Part shown: in pieces, positions 17,606 through 28,216 of the stretch
Layout of the letters: each line of letters starts with the position of its first letter
Numbering within the stretch: the stretch's first letter is position 1
Assembly: GCF_003201595.1 (NCBI RefSeq)
Contig: NZ_QJJS01000005.1
Location: 62,001 to 126,000, forward strand
Direction: 5' to 3'
DNA length: 64,000 nucleotides
Source: Sphaerotilus hippei
Lineage (GTDB): Bacteria > Pseudomonadota > Gammaproteobacteria > Burkholderiales > Burkholderiaceae_C
Program-made: the position numbers and the translations under genes
Notes under the pieces: generated by a model
The model's input: only the letters and a program-made list of their open reading frames with translations
What the model was told of the DNA's origin: nothing
Database searches by the model: none

Positions 17606-19867
17606 GTGAGCACCCCCCACACCCACGCCCCTTCCGCTGCTGCCGGCGCGCCCACCGACACCTGCGGCGCCTGCGATGGGCCGGCCTGTGCCACGCCGGT
17701 GTCGCCGGGCGCCGCCGCGCCTGCCGGCTGGGCCCGGTACCGCGTGCCGACGATGGACTGCGCCAGCGAGGAGTCGGAGATCCGGCACGCGGTCGCGCAC
17801 ATCGCCGACATCCGCGCGATGACGTTTCAACTCGGGCAGCGCACGATGGCCATCGATGCCCCGATGGCTTCTGTCGAGCAGGCCATCGCCGCGATCCGCA
17901 AGGCTGGCTTCGACCCGCAGCCGGTGCCGGAGAAGGGCGCCGTCTCGACGAGCGACACGGAAGCCGGATCGGAGGATCACGACCATGACGCCGTGTCGGA
18001 AGGAGCGTGGCGGCTCGGTGGCGCCCTGCTGCTGGCCCTGGGCGCAGAGGTGCTCGGCTTCTTCGCCCCGGACACGCAGGTCTGGAAGGCTGCGGGGCTT
18101 GCACTGTCGGCCGCAGCGATCTGGCTGGCGGGCTTCGACGTCTACCAGAAGGGTCTGACGGCGTTGTGCTGCGGGCGGTTGAACATCAATGCCCTGATGA
18201 CCGTGGCCGTCACGGGCGCGTTCGTCATCGGTCAATGGCCCGAGGCGGCCATGGTGATGGCGCTGTACGCCATCGCCGAAGCGATCGAGGCACGTGCGGT
18301 CGATCGCGCCCGAAACGCGATCAAGGGCCTGCTCGCCATGGCGCCGGAGGTGGCCTCGATGCGCCAGGCCGACGGCAGCTGGGTGACGATGCCGGTGGCG
18401 TCGGTAGCACTCGGCGCCATTGTCCGTGTGCGCCCCGGCGAACGCGTGCCGATGGACGGCGTGGTCTCCGCCGGGAACTCCAGCATCAACCAGGCGCCGG
18501 TGACCGGCGAGAGCATCCCGGTCGACAAGGCGCTCGGCGACCCGGTGTTCGCGGGGACGATCAACGAGACCGGCACATTCGAGTTCGAGGTGAGTGCGCT
18601 GGCCTCGAACTCGACGCTCGCGCGCATCATCCACGCGGTGGAGGAAGCGCAGGGCACGCGCGCGCCCACGCAGGGCTTCGTCGATCGCTTCGCTGCCCTC
18701 TACACACCGGCGGTCTTCGTCATCGCGCTAGCTGTGGCGCTGCTCGGACCCTGGCTGCTCGAATGGACCTGGATGCAAGCGGTCTACAAGGCACTGGTGC
18801 TGCTGGTCATTGCCTGCCCCTGCGCTCTGGTGATCTCGACCCCGGTGACGATCGTCAGCGGTTTGGCCGCCGCCGCTCGGCGCGGCATTCTCATCAAGGG
18901 CGGGATCTATCTGGAGGAGGCGCGCAAGCTCAAGGCCATCGCGCTGGACAAGACCGGCACGATCACCGAGGGCAAGCCCAAGCTGGTAGCCTGGGAGGCA
19001 TTCGGTCCGGGGACCGATGCCGCCGCCGCCGAACACATTGCTGCGGTGCTGGCAGGGCACTCCGACCATCCGGTCTCGCGTGCCATCGCTGCGGGCCTGG
19101 GGTCCAACAGCGTCGAAGCGAAGGACTTCAAGGCTATCGCCGGTCGAGGTGTCCAGGCCGAGATCGGCGGTACCGTCTACGTGCTGGGCAACCATCGGCT
19201 GATCGAGGAGCGGGGCCAATGCTCCCCGGCGCTCGAGGCCACGCTGCGTACGCACGAGGAAGCGGGCCGCACGGTCAGCCTGCTGGCCTCCGAAACAGGC
19301 CCCATCGCCTTGTTCGCTGTCGCCGACACGATCAAAGTCTCGTCCCGAGAGGCGGTCGCGTCGTTGAAGGCCCTTGGCATCACGCCGGTGATGTTGACCG
19401 GCGACAACCAGGCCACGGCCACGGCCATCGCGCACGAGGCGGGCATTGACGAAGCGCACGGGAATCTGCTGCCCGAGGACAAACTCGAAGCGATCAAGGC
19501 TTTGCAGGCAAAACATGGCCTGACCGCGATGACCGGCGACGGCATCAACGATGCGCCGGCGCTGGCACAGGCCGACATCGGCGTGGCGATGGGGGCCGCC
19601 GGCACCGACACCGCGATGGAAGCGGCGGACGTGGTGGTGATGAACGATGACCTGCGCCGCATTGCAGAAACGGTACGGCTGTCGCGGACCACGCACGCCG
19701 TGCTGTGGCAGAACATCACGCTGGCGCTGGGCATCAAGGCGGTGTTCCTGGTCATGGCTGTGTTCGGCAACGCCTCGATGTGGATGGCGGTGTTCGCCGA
19801 CATGGGCGCCAGCTTGCTGGTCGTGCTGAACGGCCTGCGCTTGTTGAAGAAGGGGGAGCGCAAGTGA
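17606..19867 (+). CDS. cadA: Cd/Zn/Pb-exporting P1B-type ATPase CadA
   Basis: A 753-residue heavy-metal P-type ATPase that exports Cd, Zn or Pb from the cytoplasm. The N-terminus has a Cys/His-rich tail (Cys20, Cys23, Cys28) and one HMA domain with MDCASEE, the divalent-metal variant. Then follow membrane helices with CPCALVIS, the actuator loop (TGES), the phosphorylation site DKTGTITEG, the HP motif (SDHPVSRA) and GDGINDAPALA. Start is GTG at 17606. It overlaps the next gene by 4 bases and opens a tightly packed operon of at least six genes. Confidence 0.95.
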   Translation: MSTPHTHAPSAAAGAPTDTCGACDGPACATPVSPGAAAPAGWARYRVPTMDCASEESEIRHAVAHIADIRAMTFQLGQRTMAIDAPMASVEQAIAAIRKAGFDPQPVPEKGAVSTSDTEAGSEDHDHDAVSEGAWRLGGALLLALGAEVLGFFAPDTQVWKAAGLALSAAAIWLAGFDVYQKGLTALCCGRLNINALMTVAVTGAFVIGQWPEAAMVMALYAIAEAIEARAVDRARNAIKGLLAMAPEVASMRQADGSWVTMPVASVALGAIVRVRPGERVPMDGVVSAGNSSINQAPVTGESIPVDKALGDPVFAGTINETGTFEFEVSALASNSTLARIIHAVEEAQGTRAPTQGFVDRFAALYTPAVFVIALAVALLGPWLLEWTWMQAVYKALVLLVIACPCALVISTPVTIVSGLAAAARRGILIKGGIYLEEARKLKAIALDKTGTITEGKPKLVAWEAFGPGTDAAAAEHIAAVLAGHSDHPVSRAIAAGLGSNSVEAKDFKAIAGRGVQAEIGGTVYVLGNHRLIEERGQCSPALEATLRTHEEAGRTVSLLASETGPIALFAVADTIKVSSREAVASLKALGITPVMLTGDNQATATAIAHEAGIDEAHGNLLPEDKLEAIKALQAKHGLTAMTGDGINDAPALAQADIGVAMGAAGTDTAMEAADVVVMNDDLRRIAETVRLSRTTHAVLWQNITLALGIKAVFLVMAVFGNASMWMAVFADMGASLLVVLNGLRLLKKGERK

Positions 19868-20223
19868 CGACGACAGGATCAAGGCGGATCGAGGCCTTCG
19901 AGTCCGCGATGTCCGAGGCTGCCCGGCACCTCGCCACCGGTGACGCCAAGAGCGCTTTCGCCTGCCTTGAGCGGGCGCATGTGCTCGGGCAACTCGATTT
20001 CGTGCCGCACCTGCGCGTGCACTGGCGGATGCTGCGGGTCGGCTGGGCCGCAGGCGACCGACGCGAGGTGGCGGGCCAGTTGATGCGCATCGCACTGGTG
20101 CCGGTCGGCCATCTGGTCGGGCGACTGCCGGTTGGCAACACGGGCGGTGCGAACGTCAGCGCGTTCAAGCCGATGGCCATCCCGCCCGATCTCGAGCGGC
20201 TGATCGAGAATTGCGACCGATGA
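19864..20223 (+). CDS. DUF3703 family protein
   Basis: A 119-residue protein. The sequence ending in GRLPVGNTGGANVSAFKPMA is the DUF3703 signature, a small family often found beside metal-resistance genes. It is all-helical looking, with no signal peptide or membrane segment, so probably cytoplasmic. GTG start overlaps the cadA stop (GTGA), and its stop overlaps lspA (ATGA), so the three genes are translationally coupled. The biochemical role is unknown. Confidence 0.85.
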   Translation: MTTTGSRRIEAFESAMSEAARHLATGDAKSAFACLERAHVLGQLDFVPHLRVHWRMLRVGWAAGDRREVAGQLMRIALVPVGHLVGRLPVGNTGGANVSAFKPMAIPPDLERLIENCDR

Positions 20224-20771
20224 CGCCCGTATCCGTCGGCCTTGTGGAACCAGGCGCGGTGACCGCCGCATCGCGCGGCCGCTGGTGGCTGCTGATGGGC
20301 GTCGCTGGCTTGCTCCTCGTTCTGGACCAGGGCGTCAAGTGGGTGGTCGCCGCGAATCTGCCCCTGGGCGATGTCCTCACCGTCACCGCCTGGTTCAATC
20401 TGGTCCATGTCCTCAATCCCGGCGCGTCGTTCTCATTCCTCGCCGACGCGGGCGGCTGGCAGCGCCACGCGTTGACCGCGTTCGGCGCGGCCGTCAGCGT
20501 TGCGCTCGCCGTGCTGCTGTGGCGCGGCGTTCGCAGCCGACTCGAAACGGCCGCCTACGTCGGCCTGATTGGCGGTGCGCTCGGCAACGTCGTCGACCGG
20601 CTGCGTATCGGTGCCGTGGTCGACTACCTCGACCTGCATTGGCGCGGCATGCACTGGCCCGCATTCAATCTGGCGGACATCGTCATCGTAGGCAGCGCGG
20701 TACTGCTCGTGCTGGCCTCGTTCGGAACTGAAACCGCCGCGCGCGGGACCGATCGAGGAGACGGGACGTGA
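20220..20771 (+). CDS. lspA: signal peptidase II (lipoprotein signal peptidase), metal-operon copy
   Basis: A 183-residue inner-membrane aspartic protease that removes lipoprotein signal peptides. It has four hydrophobic segments and the conserved LDQGVKW, FNLVHVLNPGASFSFL, GNVVDRL and AFNLADI blocks; the two catalytic Asp are in the last two. Copies of lspA inside pbr/cad metal operons are known from Burkholderiales; this is probably a second copy besides the housekeeping one beside ileS, which is not in the window. Its operon substrate is not obvious. Confidence 0.9.
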   Translation: MTPVSVGLVEPGAVTAASRGRWWLLMGVAGLLLVLDQGVKWVVAANLPLGDVLTVTAWFNLVHVLNPGASFSFLADAGGWQRHALTAFGAAVSVALAVLLWRGVRSRLETAAYVGLIGGALGNVVDRLRIGAVVDYLDLHWRGMHWPAFNLADIVIVGSAVLLVLASFGTETAARGTDRGDGT

Positions 20772-21280
20772 ATCCACAAGCCCAACGTGCGAGTCTTCTG
20801 TCGAGAATGAGAACGATGAACTTCCCAGGTCCGAAAAGCATCCTGGCCCGCTACGGCTTGGCGGCGCTGCTGGCTGTTGGCGCGGCGTCGGCCGTCCATG
20901 CGCAGGTGCGGGTCGACCGCGCCTGGGTACGTGCCACCGTGCCGAACCAGTCAGCCACCGGCACCTTCATGCGTCTGACCGCCCAGAAGGATGTGGTGCT
21001 GACGGGAGCGCACTCCCCAGCCGCGGGCATCGCAGAAGTGCACTTAATGTCGATGGACAACGGCATCATGCGGATGCGCGCGGCCGAGCGTGTGCCTTTG
21101 AAAGCCGGCCAGACGATCGAACTGAAGTCGGGTGGCCTGCACATCATGATGATGGACTTGAAAAAGCAGATCAAGACGGGGGACAGCGTGCCCTTGACCC
21201 TCTCGTTCGCGGCGGCCGACGGTACCCTGTCGAGGGTCGAGGCGAGCGCGACGGCGGGCTTCGCGCCTCCGACACGATGA
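20768..21280 (+). CDS. periplasmic copper chaperone PCu(A)C
   Basis: A PCu(A)C-type cupredoxin-like chaperone that binds Cu(I) in the periplasm and delivers it to cytochrome oxidase. The binding pattern is seen as EVHLMSM, then Met-rich MRMR, and GGLHIMMM near residue 122. The 170-residue frame starts with GTG overlapping the lspA stop; in-frame ATGs at 20807 and 20816 would give a normal-length signal peptide ending SAVHA-QVRV, so one of these may be the true start. Confidence 0.88.
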   Translation: MNPQAQRASLLSRMRTMNFPGPKSILARYGLAALLAVGAASAVHAQVRVDRAWVRATVPNQSATGTFMRLTAQKDVVLTGAHSPAAGIAEVHLMSMDNGIMRMRAAERVPLKAGQTIELKSGGLHIMMMDLKKQIKTGDSVPLTLSFAAADGTLSRVEASATAGFAPPTR

Positions 21281-21735
21281 GCACGGAACGCTCCGCAGCA
21301 CCGCACGGCGATGACTCGTCGGCTACGTTCTGGACCCCGTTGTTCCTGGCTTGGCTACTGGCGTTGCTGGCCGCCGCCGGTGCCTTGTTTCTGGGCGAGG
21401 TGATGGGCAAGCCGCCCTGCGTGTTGTGTTGGTACCAGCGCATCGCGATGTTCCCGCTGGTGCTGGTGCTCGGCATGGGCCTGCTCTCTTCGGACGCGCG
21501 CAGCGTGCGCTACGCCATGCCGCTGGCCGGCGTGGGATGGGGTATCGCCGCCTACCATCTGCTGGTCTTCTGGGGGGTGGTGTCCGAAGGGCTCGTGCCT
21601 TGCGGCAAGGGATCGTCCTGCGCTGACGCCGATGTCCAAGTGGCGGGCATGGTACCGATTCCTTTGCTGTCGCTCGCGGCGTTCACGGGGATCCTGGTTG
21701 CGTTGTGGATGGCTAGAAGGAGAGCAAAGGCATGA
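21277..21735 (+). CDS. DsbB/BdbC-type disulfide bond formation protein
   Basis: A 152-residue inner-membrane quinone reductase that would re-oxidise a periplasmic DsbA. Four hydrophobic segments flank the first redox pair Cys48-Cys51 (PPCVLCWYQR) and the second pair Cys109/Cys115. The short length and CxxC context match the BdbC-like branch rather than housekeeping DsbB. Its start and end overlap the neighbouring genes by 4 bases each. Confidence 0.9.
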   Translation: MSTERSAAPHGDDSSATFWTPLFLAWLLALLAAAGALFLGEVMGKPPCVLCWYQRIAMFPLVLVLGMGLLSSDARSVRYAMPLAGVGWGIAAYHLLVFWGVVSEGLVPCGKGSSCADADVQVAGMVPIPLLSLAAFTGILVALWMARRRAKA

Positions 21736-22388
21736 GCAAGAAGTGGATCGTTTTGGGAACCGTCGTGGCGGTGGTTCTTGCCTTCGTGGCCGGCGTCGCG
21801 GTCTTCACGAACCGCTCGAATCAAGAGGTGAAGCAGGCGGCCCGGGCGAACAGTGATGCGCTGGTCAGACCTCACTCCCCGGTCTTCGGCAATCCGGCGG
21901 CGAAGACGACGATCGTCGAGTTTGTCGACCCGTCGTGCGAAACCTGCCGGGCCTTCCATCCGATCGTCAAGCGCATGGTCAGCGCGAGCTTCGGCCAGGT
22001 CAGGCTCGTGATGCGTTATGCGCCGCTGCATCAAGGATCCGACAAGGCAGTCAAGATCCTTGAGGCGGCACGTCTGCAGGGCAAGTACTGGGAGGTGCTG
22101 GAGCGGGCACTGGCCACTCAGTCGCAGTGGGCCGCGCATGATCGTCCCCAGCCCGAGATGATCTGGAATCTCATCAGTGACATGGGTCTCGACATGGCAA
22201 AGGCCAGGGCGGATGCCAATGGGCCGGCCATCGACCAGCTGCTGCGGCAGGACATCGCCGACATGCAGACCCTGAAGGTGGATCGGACCCCCGGGTTCTT
22301 CGTCAACGGCACGCCGCTGCGCGACTTCGGAGAGGCTCAGTTGAGGGCGCTCGTCGAGCAGGAACTCAAGAAGGCTGGCGCTCCGTGA
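21732..22388 (+). CDS. DsbA/DsbG-like periplasmic thioredoxin-fold protein
   Basis: A 218-residue thiol oxidoreductase with an uncleaved-looking N-terminal membrane anchor (residues 5-25). The active site is Cys69-Glu-Thr-Cys72 (PSCETCRAFH), with the cis-Pro loop DRTPGFFVNG near the C-terminus. It is expected to be the partner of the DsbB-like protein encoded just before it; together they would form disulfides independent of the housekeeping Dsb pair. Last intact gene of the cad operon. Confidence 0.9.
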   Translation: MSKKWIVLGTVVAVVLAFVAGVAVFTNRSNQEVKQAARANSDALVRPHSPVFGNPAAKTTIVEFVDPSCETCRAFHPIVKRMVSASFGQVRLVMRYAPLHQGSDKAVKILEAARLQGKYWEVLERALATQSQWAAHDRPQPEMIWNLISDMGLDMAKARADANGPAIDQLLRQDIADMQTLKVDRTPGFFVNGTPLRDFGEAQLRALVEQELKKAGAP

Positions 22389-22470
22389 ACGGGCGCCGGC
22401 TCAAGGACTGATCGGCATCCGGATGCGAAGGCTCGGTGGCTGCCTTGGACCGCCAAGCGCTTAGGCCGCG

Positions 22471-22975
22471 CTACTTGGCCGGGGCGGGCGGTTGGATCAT
22501 CCACATCTGATGCCACATCATCTGCTGCATCAGCAGGTGCTGATCCAGCATGCATTGGCGCTGCCGAAGTTGCTCCGGCGTCAAGCCTGAGTAGTAGTCG
22601 CGCATGTGGCCCCAGCCCATCATGGAGACGGGCCCATCATGCCCTTGCCTCCGCCGCCGCAGCAGCCAGCGCCGCCGTTTCCCCACATGCCGTGCATGAC
22701 CGACATCGCCCCTGCATCGACGCCCAGTGCTCCTCCAGCAGGCGCTGACGTTCCTGCGGATCTTGTGTCTTGGCGATCTTGTCCATCTGCGCCTGCATCG
22801 CCTGCATGTGCTCGCGCGCCTGCGCGAGTTGCTTGTCGAACTCCGCCGGGTTCGGGGGCTGGGAGCTGAGACTGCGCAGCCTTGTCTCCCGGCTTGGCAA
22901 GGCGATGTAAAAAATCATAGTGCTCGCTGCGTCGACTTTCCAGTTGAGCCGGGTCAAGCGCGTCGCTGTGCGCAT
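22471..22975 (-). pseudogene. Met/His-rich small secreted protein gene with two frameshifts
   Basis: Three minus-strand frames together form one protein. The first has FDKQLAQAREHMQAMQAQMD and ERQRLLEEHWASMQG. The second continues AMSVMHGMWGNGGAGCCGGG. The third has VSMMGWGHMRDYYSGLTPEQ and ends MMWHQMWMIQ. Each join needs one extra base, at the C4 run 22709-22712 and near 22629-22633. Met/His-rich proteins of this type accompany metal operons. It is a decayed gene, or the breaks are assembly errors in homopolymers. The N-terminal signal peptide is also not evident in any frame. Confidence 0.7.
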
Positions 22976-23380
22976 TCAAGCTGCGCGCGGTGGCTGCCAG
23001 CAAGCAGTCGCCAGCGCGCGAACGACTCCGGCACCATGTCGCCGGCCGGCGCTCCTACGCGTCCGACGGGCGTGTCGGGAGCATGAAGCGCACGGTGGGT
23101 TTTGTCGCCGCTGGTGTCCACGGTCGCGAACGTCCGTTCAGTGGATTAGTGAGTTTCTGGTGCGGGTCGCAAGCCGCCGGACACCACGTTGGTTGCCAGC
23201 GACCGCAACCAGTCTTGATCTGCCGTTCAGGCTGCTGGATTCAGGGCTGCTCCCAGCCGATGGCCGTCCGTCCGCCAGACCCTACCGGGTTATCCACGTT
23301 GTGGATGGTTTGGCCACATGATCCAGCTTCCCGGTGCTTCAAAGGGACCTGAAATGGCAACCCGCAAGCTCGCCCACAAC
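22976..23380. other. intergenic region right of the metal island
   Basis: About 400 bases without a convincing gene. It contains a DnaA-box-like pair at 23290-23306 (TTATCCAC facing GTGGAT). Two open frames here have no protein-like composition. This is the likely right border of the accessory region, since core genes resume with ssb. Confidence 0.4.
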
Positions 23381-23413
23381 AAAAAAGGCCCCAGGTGACC
23401 AGCGCCTGGGGCT
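23381..23413 (-). terminator. Rho-independent terminator of ssb
   Basis: GCCCCAGG (23388-23395) pairs with CCTGGGGC (23405-23412) over a 9-base loop. On the minus strand the hairpin is followed by six T (plus-strand A run 23381-23386). It lies 26 bases after the ssb stop. Confidence 0.88.
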
Positions 23414-23438
23414 CTTGCTTGACCGATCCTGGGTCGGG

Positions 23439-23972
23439 TTAGAACGGGATGTCGTCGTCCATGTCGTCGAAGCCGGTCGACGAGCGGGGGGCGGGGGCCG
23501 GGGCGGACGGGGCGGGGCGGGCCATCGGGGCGCGGGGGGCCGGGGCGGCTGCGCGCGGGGCGGGGGCGCGGCTGGTGTAGCCGGCGGGTTCGCCGCCGCC
23601 CATGTCGTCGCCGGCACCACCACCACCGCCGCCGCCTTCACGGCCGCCCAGCAGCTGCATCTGGTCGCCGACGATCTCGGTGGTGTAGACGTCCTTGCCG
23701 TCCTTGTCCTGCCACTTGCGGGTCTTCAGGCGGCCTTCGATGTAGACGGGGCGGCCCTTGCGCAGGTATTCGCCGGCGATCTCGGCCAGGCGGTCGTACA
23801 GCACGACGCGGTGCCATTCGGTCTCTTCCTGGCGCTCGCCGGAGTCCTTGCTTTTCCAGTTCCGGGTGGTGGCGACCGAGACGTTGCAGACGGCGGCTCC
23901 GCTGGGGGTGTAGCGGACTTCCGGGTCGCGCCCGAGGTTGCCGATGAGGATGACTTTGTTGACGGAGGCCAT
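23439..23972 (-). CDS. ssb: single-stranded DNA-binding protein
   Basis: A 177-residue SSB. The OB fold covers residues 1-110 ([20 protein letters not shown] at the start). A glycine-, alanine- and proline-rich linker follows, then the acidic tip DDMDDDIPF that binds partner proteins such as RecQ. ATG 23972 has an AGGAG site at good spacing; the frame runs further upstream but the conserved N-terminus fixes the start. It is divergent from recQ, whose product SSB is known to stimulate. Confidence 0.97.
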   Translation of the reverse strand: MASVNKVILIGNLGRDPEVRYTPSGAAVCNVSVATTRNWKSKDSGERQEETEWHRVVLYDRLAEIAGEYLRKGRPVYIEGRLKTRKWQDKDGKDVYTTEIVGDQMQLLGGREGGGGGGGAGDDMGGGEPAGYTSRAPAPRAAAPAPRAPMARPAPSAPAPAPRSSTGFDDMDDDIPF

Positions 23973-24225
23973 GAGGGTCCGCTCCTGAAACGAGACGAGA
24001 AGAAGGGGCGCGGCGCTCGGTCCGGGGCCGGCCTGGAACAGGCGGTGCCGGCGACGCGTGAGGCGGCCGATTGTGCCGCATGGCCGCCCGCCCGGCCACC
24101 GCCCTTCGGAGGGGGCGGGGTGGATCCGGTCGGCCTCCATCGCCCGCAAGGGGGGCCGATGGGGGGCCGATGGGGGATGGGCCGCGTGAACCGGCCGGCG
24201 CTGGCTTACCATCGCGACGCCCCCT

Positions 24226-26145
<1,920 letters not shown>

Positions 26146-26284
26146 GTCGGCGGGCGGGGCCGGGGCGGGCTGTCGTGCCCGCGCGTCGGTCGGGGCGGTT
26201 TTCACGGTTCTGTCATCGCCGCTGCTGACCATGCGGCGGTTGCGGACCGTGTTCCGCTGATCCGACCCCGCAGGAGTGCGCCCG

Positions 26285-28198
26285 ATGGCCAAGGACTTTT
26301 CGAAGATGGAAGACAGCAACCGCTCTTCCAACCCCAGCATCCACGACCTGTCGGACCCGGCGCGCCGGGTGCTGCTGCGCGGCGGCCTGGGCACCCTGCT
26401 GGGCGGGCTGTTCGCGCCGCTGGGCGTGGCGGGCCTGGCCGGCTGCGCGACGGTCGGCGGCGGCTCGTCGCTGCTGGGCTTCGGCAGCGTGCCGGTGTCC
26501 ACCGCCGATGCGGTGAGCGTGCCCGAGGGCTACGTGGCCGAGGTCATCGCCGCCTGGGGCGAGCCGGTCGGCCTGTCGGGCGACATGCCCGCCTTCAAGT
26601 GGGACGCGAGCAACACCGCGGCCGAGCAGGCGGCGCAGCTGGGCATGCACCACGACGGCATCCACTTCTACGCGCAGGGCCCGGACAGCGGCCTGCTGGT
26701 GATGAACCACGAGTACGTGGACGACGGGCTGCTGCACCCCGACGGCATGAAGACCTGGACGGCCGAGAAGGTCAGGAAGTCGCAGGCGGCGCACGGCGTC
26801 TCGGTCATCGAGGTCGAGCGCAAGGACGGGCGCTGGCAGCAGGTGCTGCCGTCGCCCTGGGCACGGCGCATCACCGCGACCACGCCGATGACGGTGCAGG
26901 GCCCGGCCGCCGGCCACGCGCTGCTGCGCACCGCGGCCGACCCCAAGGGCACCCAGGTGCTGGGCACGTTCAACAACTGCGCCAGCGGCATCACGCCCTG
27001 GGGCACCTACCTGACCTGCGAAGAGAACTTCATCAACTATTTCAACGGCCCCGAGAAGCCGTCGGCGCACGAGAAGCGCTGGGGCCTGAAGAAGGTCGAT
27101 GCCACGATGTACCGCTGGCACGAGTTCGACGAGCGCTTCGACGCGGTCCGGCATCCCAACGAGATCAACCGCCATGGCTGGGTGGTCGAGATCGATCCGT
27201 TCAACCCGAGCTCCACGCCGGTCAAGCGCACGGCCATGGGCCGCGCGGCGCACGAAGGCGCGACGGTGGCGGTGACGGCCGACGGCCGGGCCGTGGTCTA
27301 CATGGGCGAGGACTCGCGCTTCGAGTACATCTACAAGTTCGTCAGCCGCGACCGCATCCAGCCGGGCGGCGCGCGCGCCAACGCCACGCTGCTGGACCAC
27401 GGCACCCTGTACGTGGCCAGGTTCAACGCCGACGGCAGCGGCGACTGGCTGGCGCTGGTGCACGGCCAGGGCCCGCTGACCGCGGCCAACGGCTTCGCCG
27501 ACCAGGGCGAGGTGGTGGTCAAGACCCGCCAGGCCAGCGACCTGCTGGGCGCCACGAAGATGGACCGGCCCGAGTGGATCACCGTCGACCGCAACGGCTG
27601 GGTCTACTGCACGCTGACCAACAACAGCAACCGCGGCGGCGACCAGCAGCCGGGCGTGGATGCCGCCAACCCGCGCCGCAACAACACCATGGGCCACATC
27701 ATCCGCTGGAAGGAGGCGGGTGGTTTCGAGCAGGCGGCCTTCCAGTGGAAGCACTTCGTGCTGGCCGGGGACCCGGCCAACGAGCGGGCCGAGGCCAAGG
27801 GAGCCGTCCACGGCGACGCCTTCGCCTGCCCGGACGGCCTGTGGACCGACGCACGCGGCGTGGTGTGGATCCAGACCGACATGTCCACCTCGGCGATGGG
27901 CAAGGGGGACCTGGCACGCCTGGGCAACAACATGATGCTGGCGGCGGACCCGTCCACCGGCGAGGTGCGGCGTTTCCTGGTCGGCCCGGCCGGGTGCGAG
28001 ATCACCGGGGCGACGGCCACGCCCGATGGCCGCACGATGTTCGTCGACATCCAGCACCCGGGCGAGAGCCCGAGCGAGCGCAGCGATCCGGCCGCCCCGA
28101 CGAAGATCTCCAACTGGCCGCACCACCGCGCCGGCGGGCGGCCGCGTTCGGCGACCGTGGTGATCCGCCGACGCGACGGGGGCGTGATCGGGACCTGA
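26285..28198 (+). CDS. PhoX-family (DUF839) alkaline phosphatase-like protein
   Basis: A 637-residue DUF839/PhoX protein. PhoX enzymes are Ca/Fe-dependent periplasmic phosphatases exported by Tat. The N-terminus has ARRVLLRG before a hydrophobic stretch, a Tat-like signal, ending LAGC, so it may be lipidated. NNCASGITPWGTYLTCEENF and RFEYIYKFV are PhoX signatures. ATG 26285 has an AGGAG site 8 bases upstream and is preferred to GTG 26276. Phosphate control was looked for but only one half of a Pho box was found. Confidence 0.85.
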   Translation: MAKDFSKMEDSNRSSNPSIHDLSDPARRVLLRGGLGTLLGGLFAPLGVAGLAGCATVGGGSSLLGFGSVPVSTADAVSVPEGYVAEVIAAWGEPVGLSGDMPAFKWDASNTAAEQAAQLGMHHDGIHFYAQGPDSGLLVMNHEYVDDGLLHPDGMKTWTAEKVRKSQAAHGVSVIEVERKDGRWQQVLPSPWARRITATTPMTVQGPAAGHALLRTAADPKGTQVLGTFNNCASGITPWGTYLTCEENFINYFNGPEKPSAHEKRWGLKKVDATMYRWHEFDERFDAVRHPNEINRHGWVVEIDPFNPSSTPVKRTAMGRAAHEGATVAVTADGRAVVYMGEDSRFEYIYKFVSRDRIQPGGARANATLLDHGTLYVARFNADGSGDWLALVHGQGPLTAANGFADQGEVVVKTRQASDLLGATKMDRPEWITVDRNGWVYCTLTNNSNRGGDQQPGVDAANPRRNNTMGHIIRWKEAGGFEQAAFQWKHFVLAGDPANERAEAKGAVHGDAFACPDGLWTDARGVVWIQTDMSTSAMGKGDLARLGNNMMLAADPSTGEVRRFLVGPAGCEITGATATPDGRTMFVDIQHPGESPSERSDPAAPTKISNWPHHRAGGRPRSATVVIRRRDGGVIGT

Positions 28199-28216
28199 GC
28201 CCTGCCACGCTGGGGT

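Noticed and set aside
22920-23352. Two overlapping plus-strand frames of 120-133 codons between the broken Met/His-rich gene and ssb
   Set aside because: No ribosome site, no family feature, and composition unlike neighbouring genes; treated as non-coding.
26210-26231. CTGTCAT upstream of the PhoX-type gene as a Pho box
   Set aside because: Only one 7-base half is present; the second repeat at the required 11-base spacing is missing.
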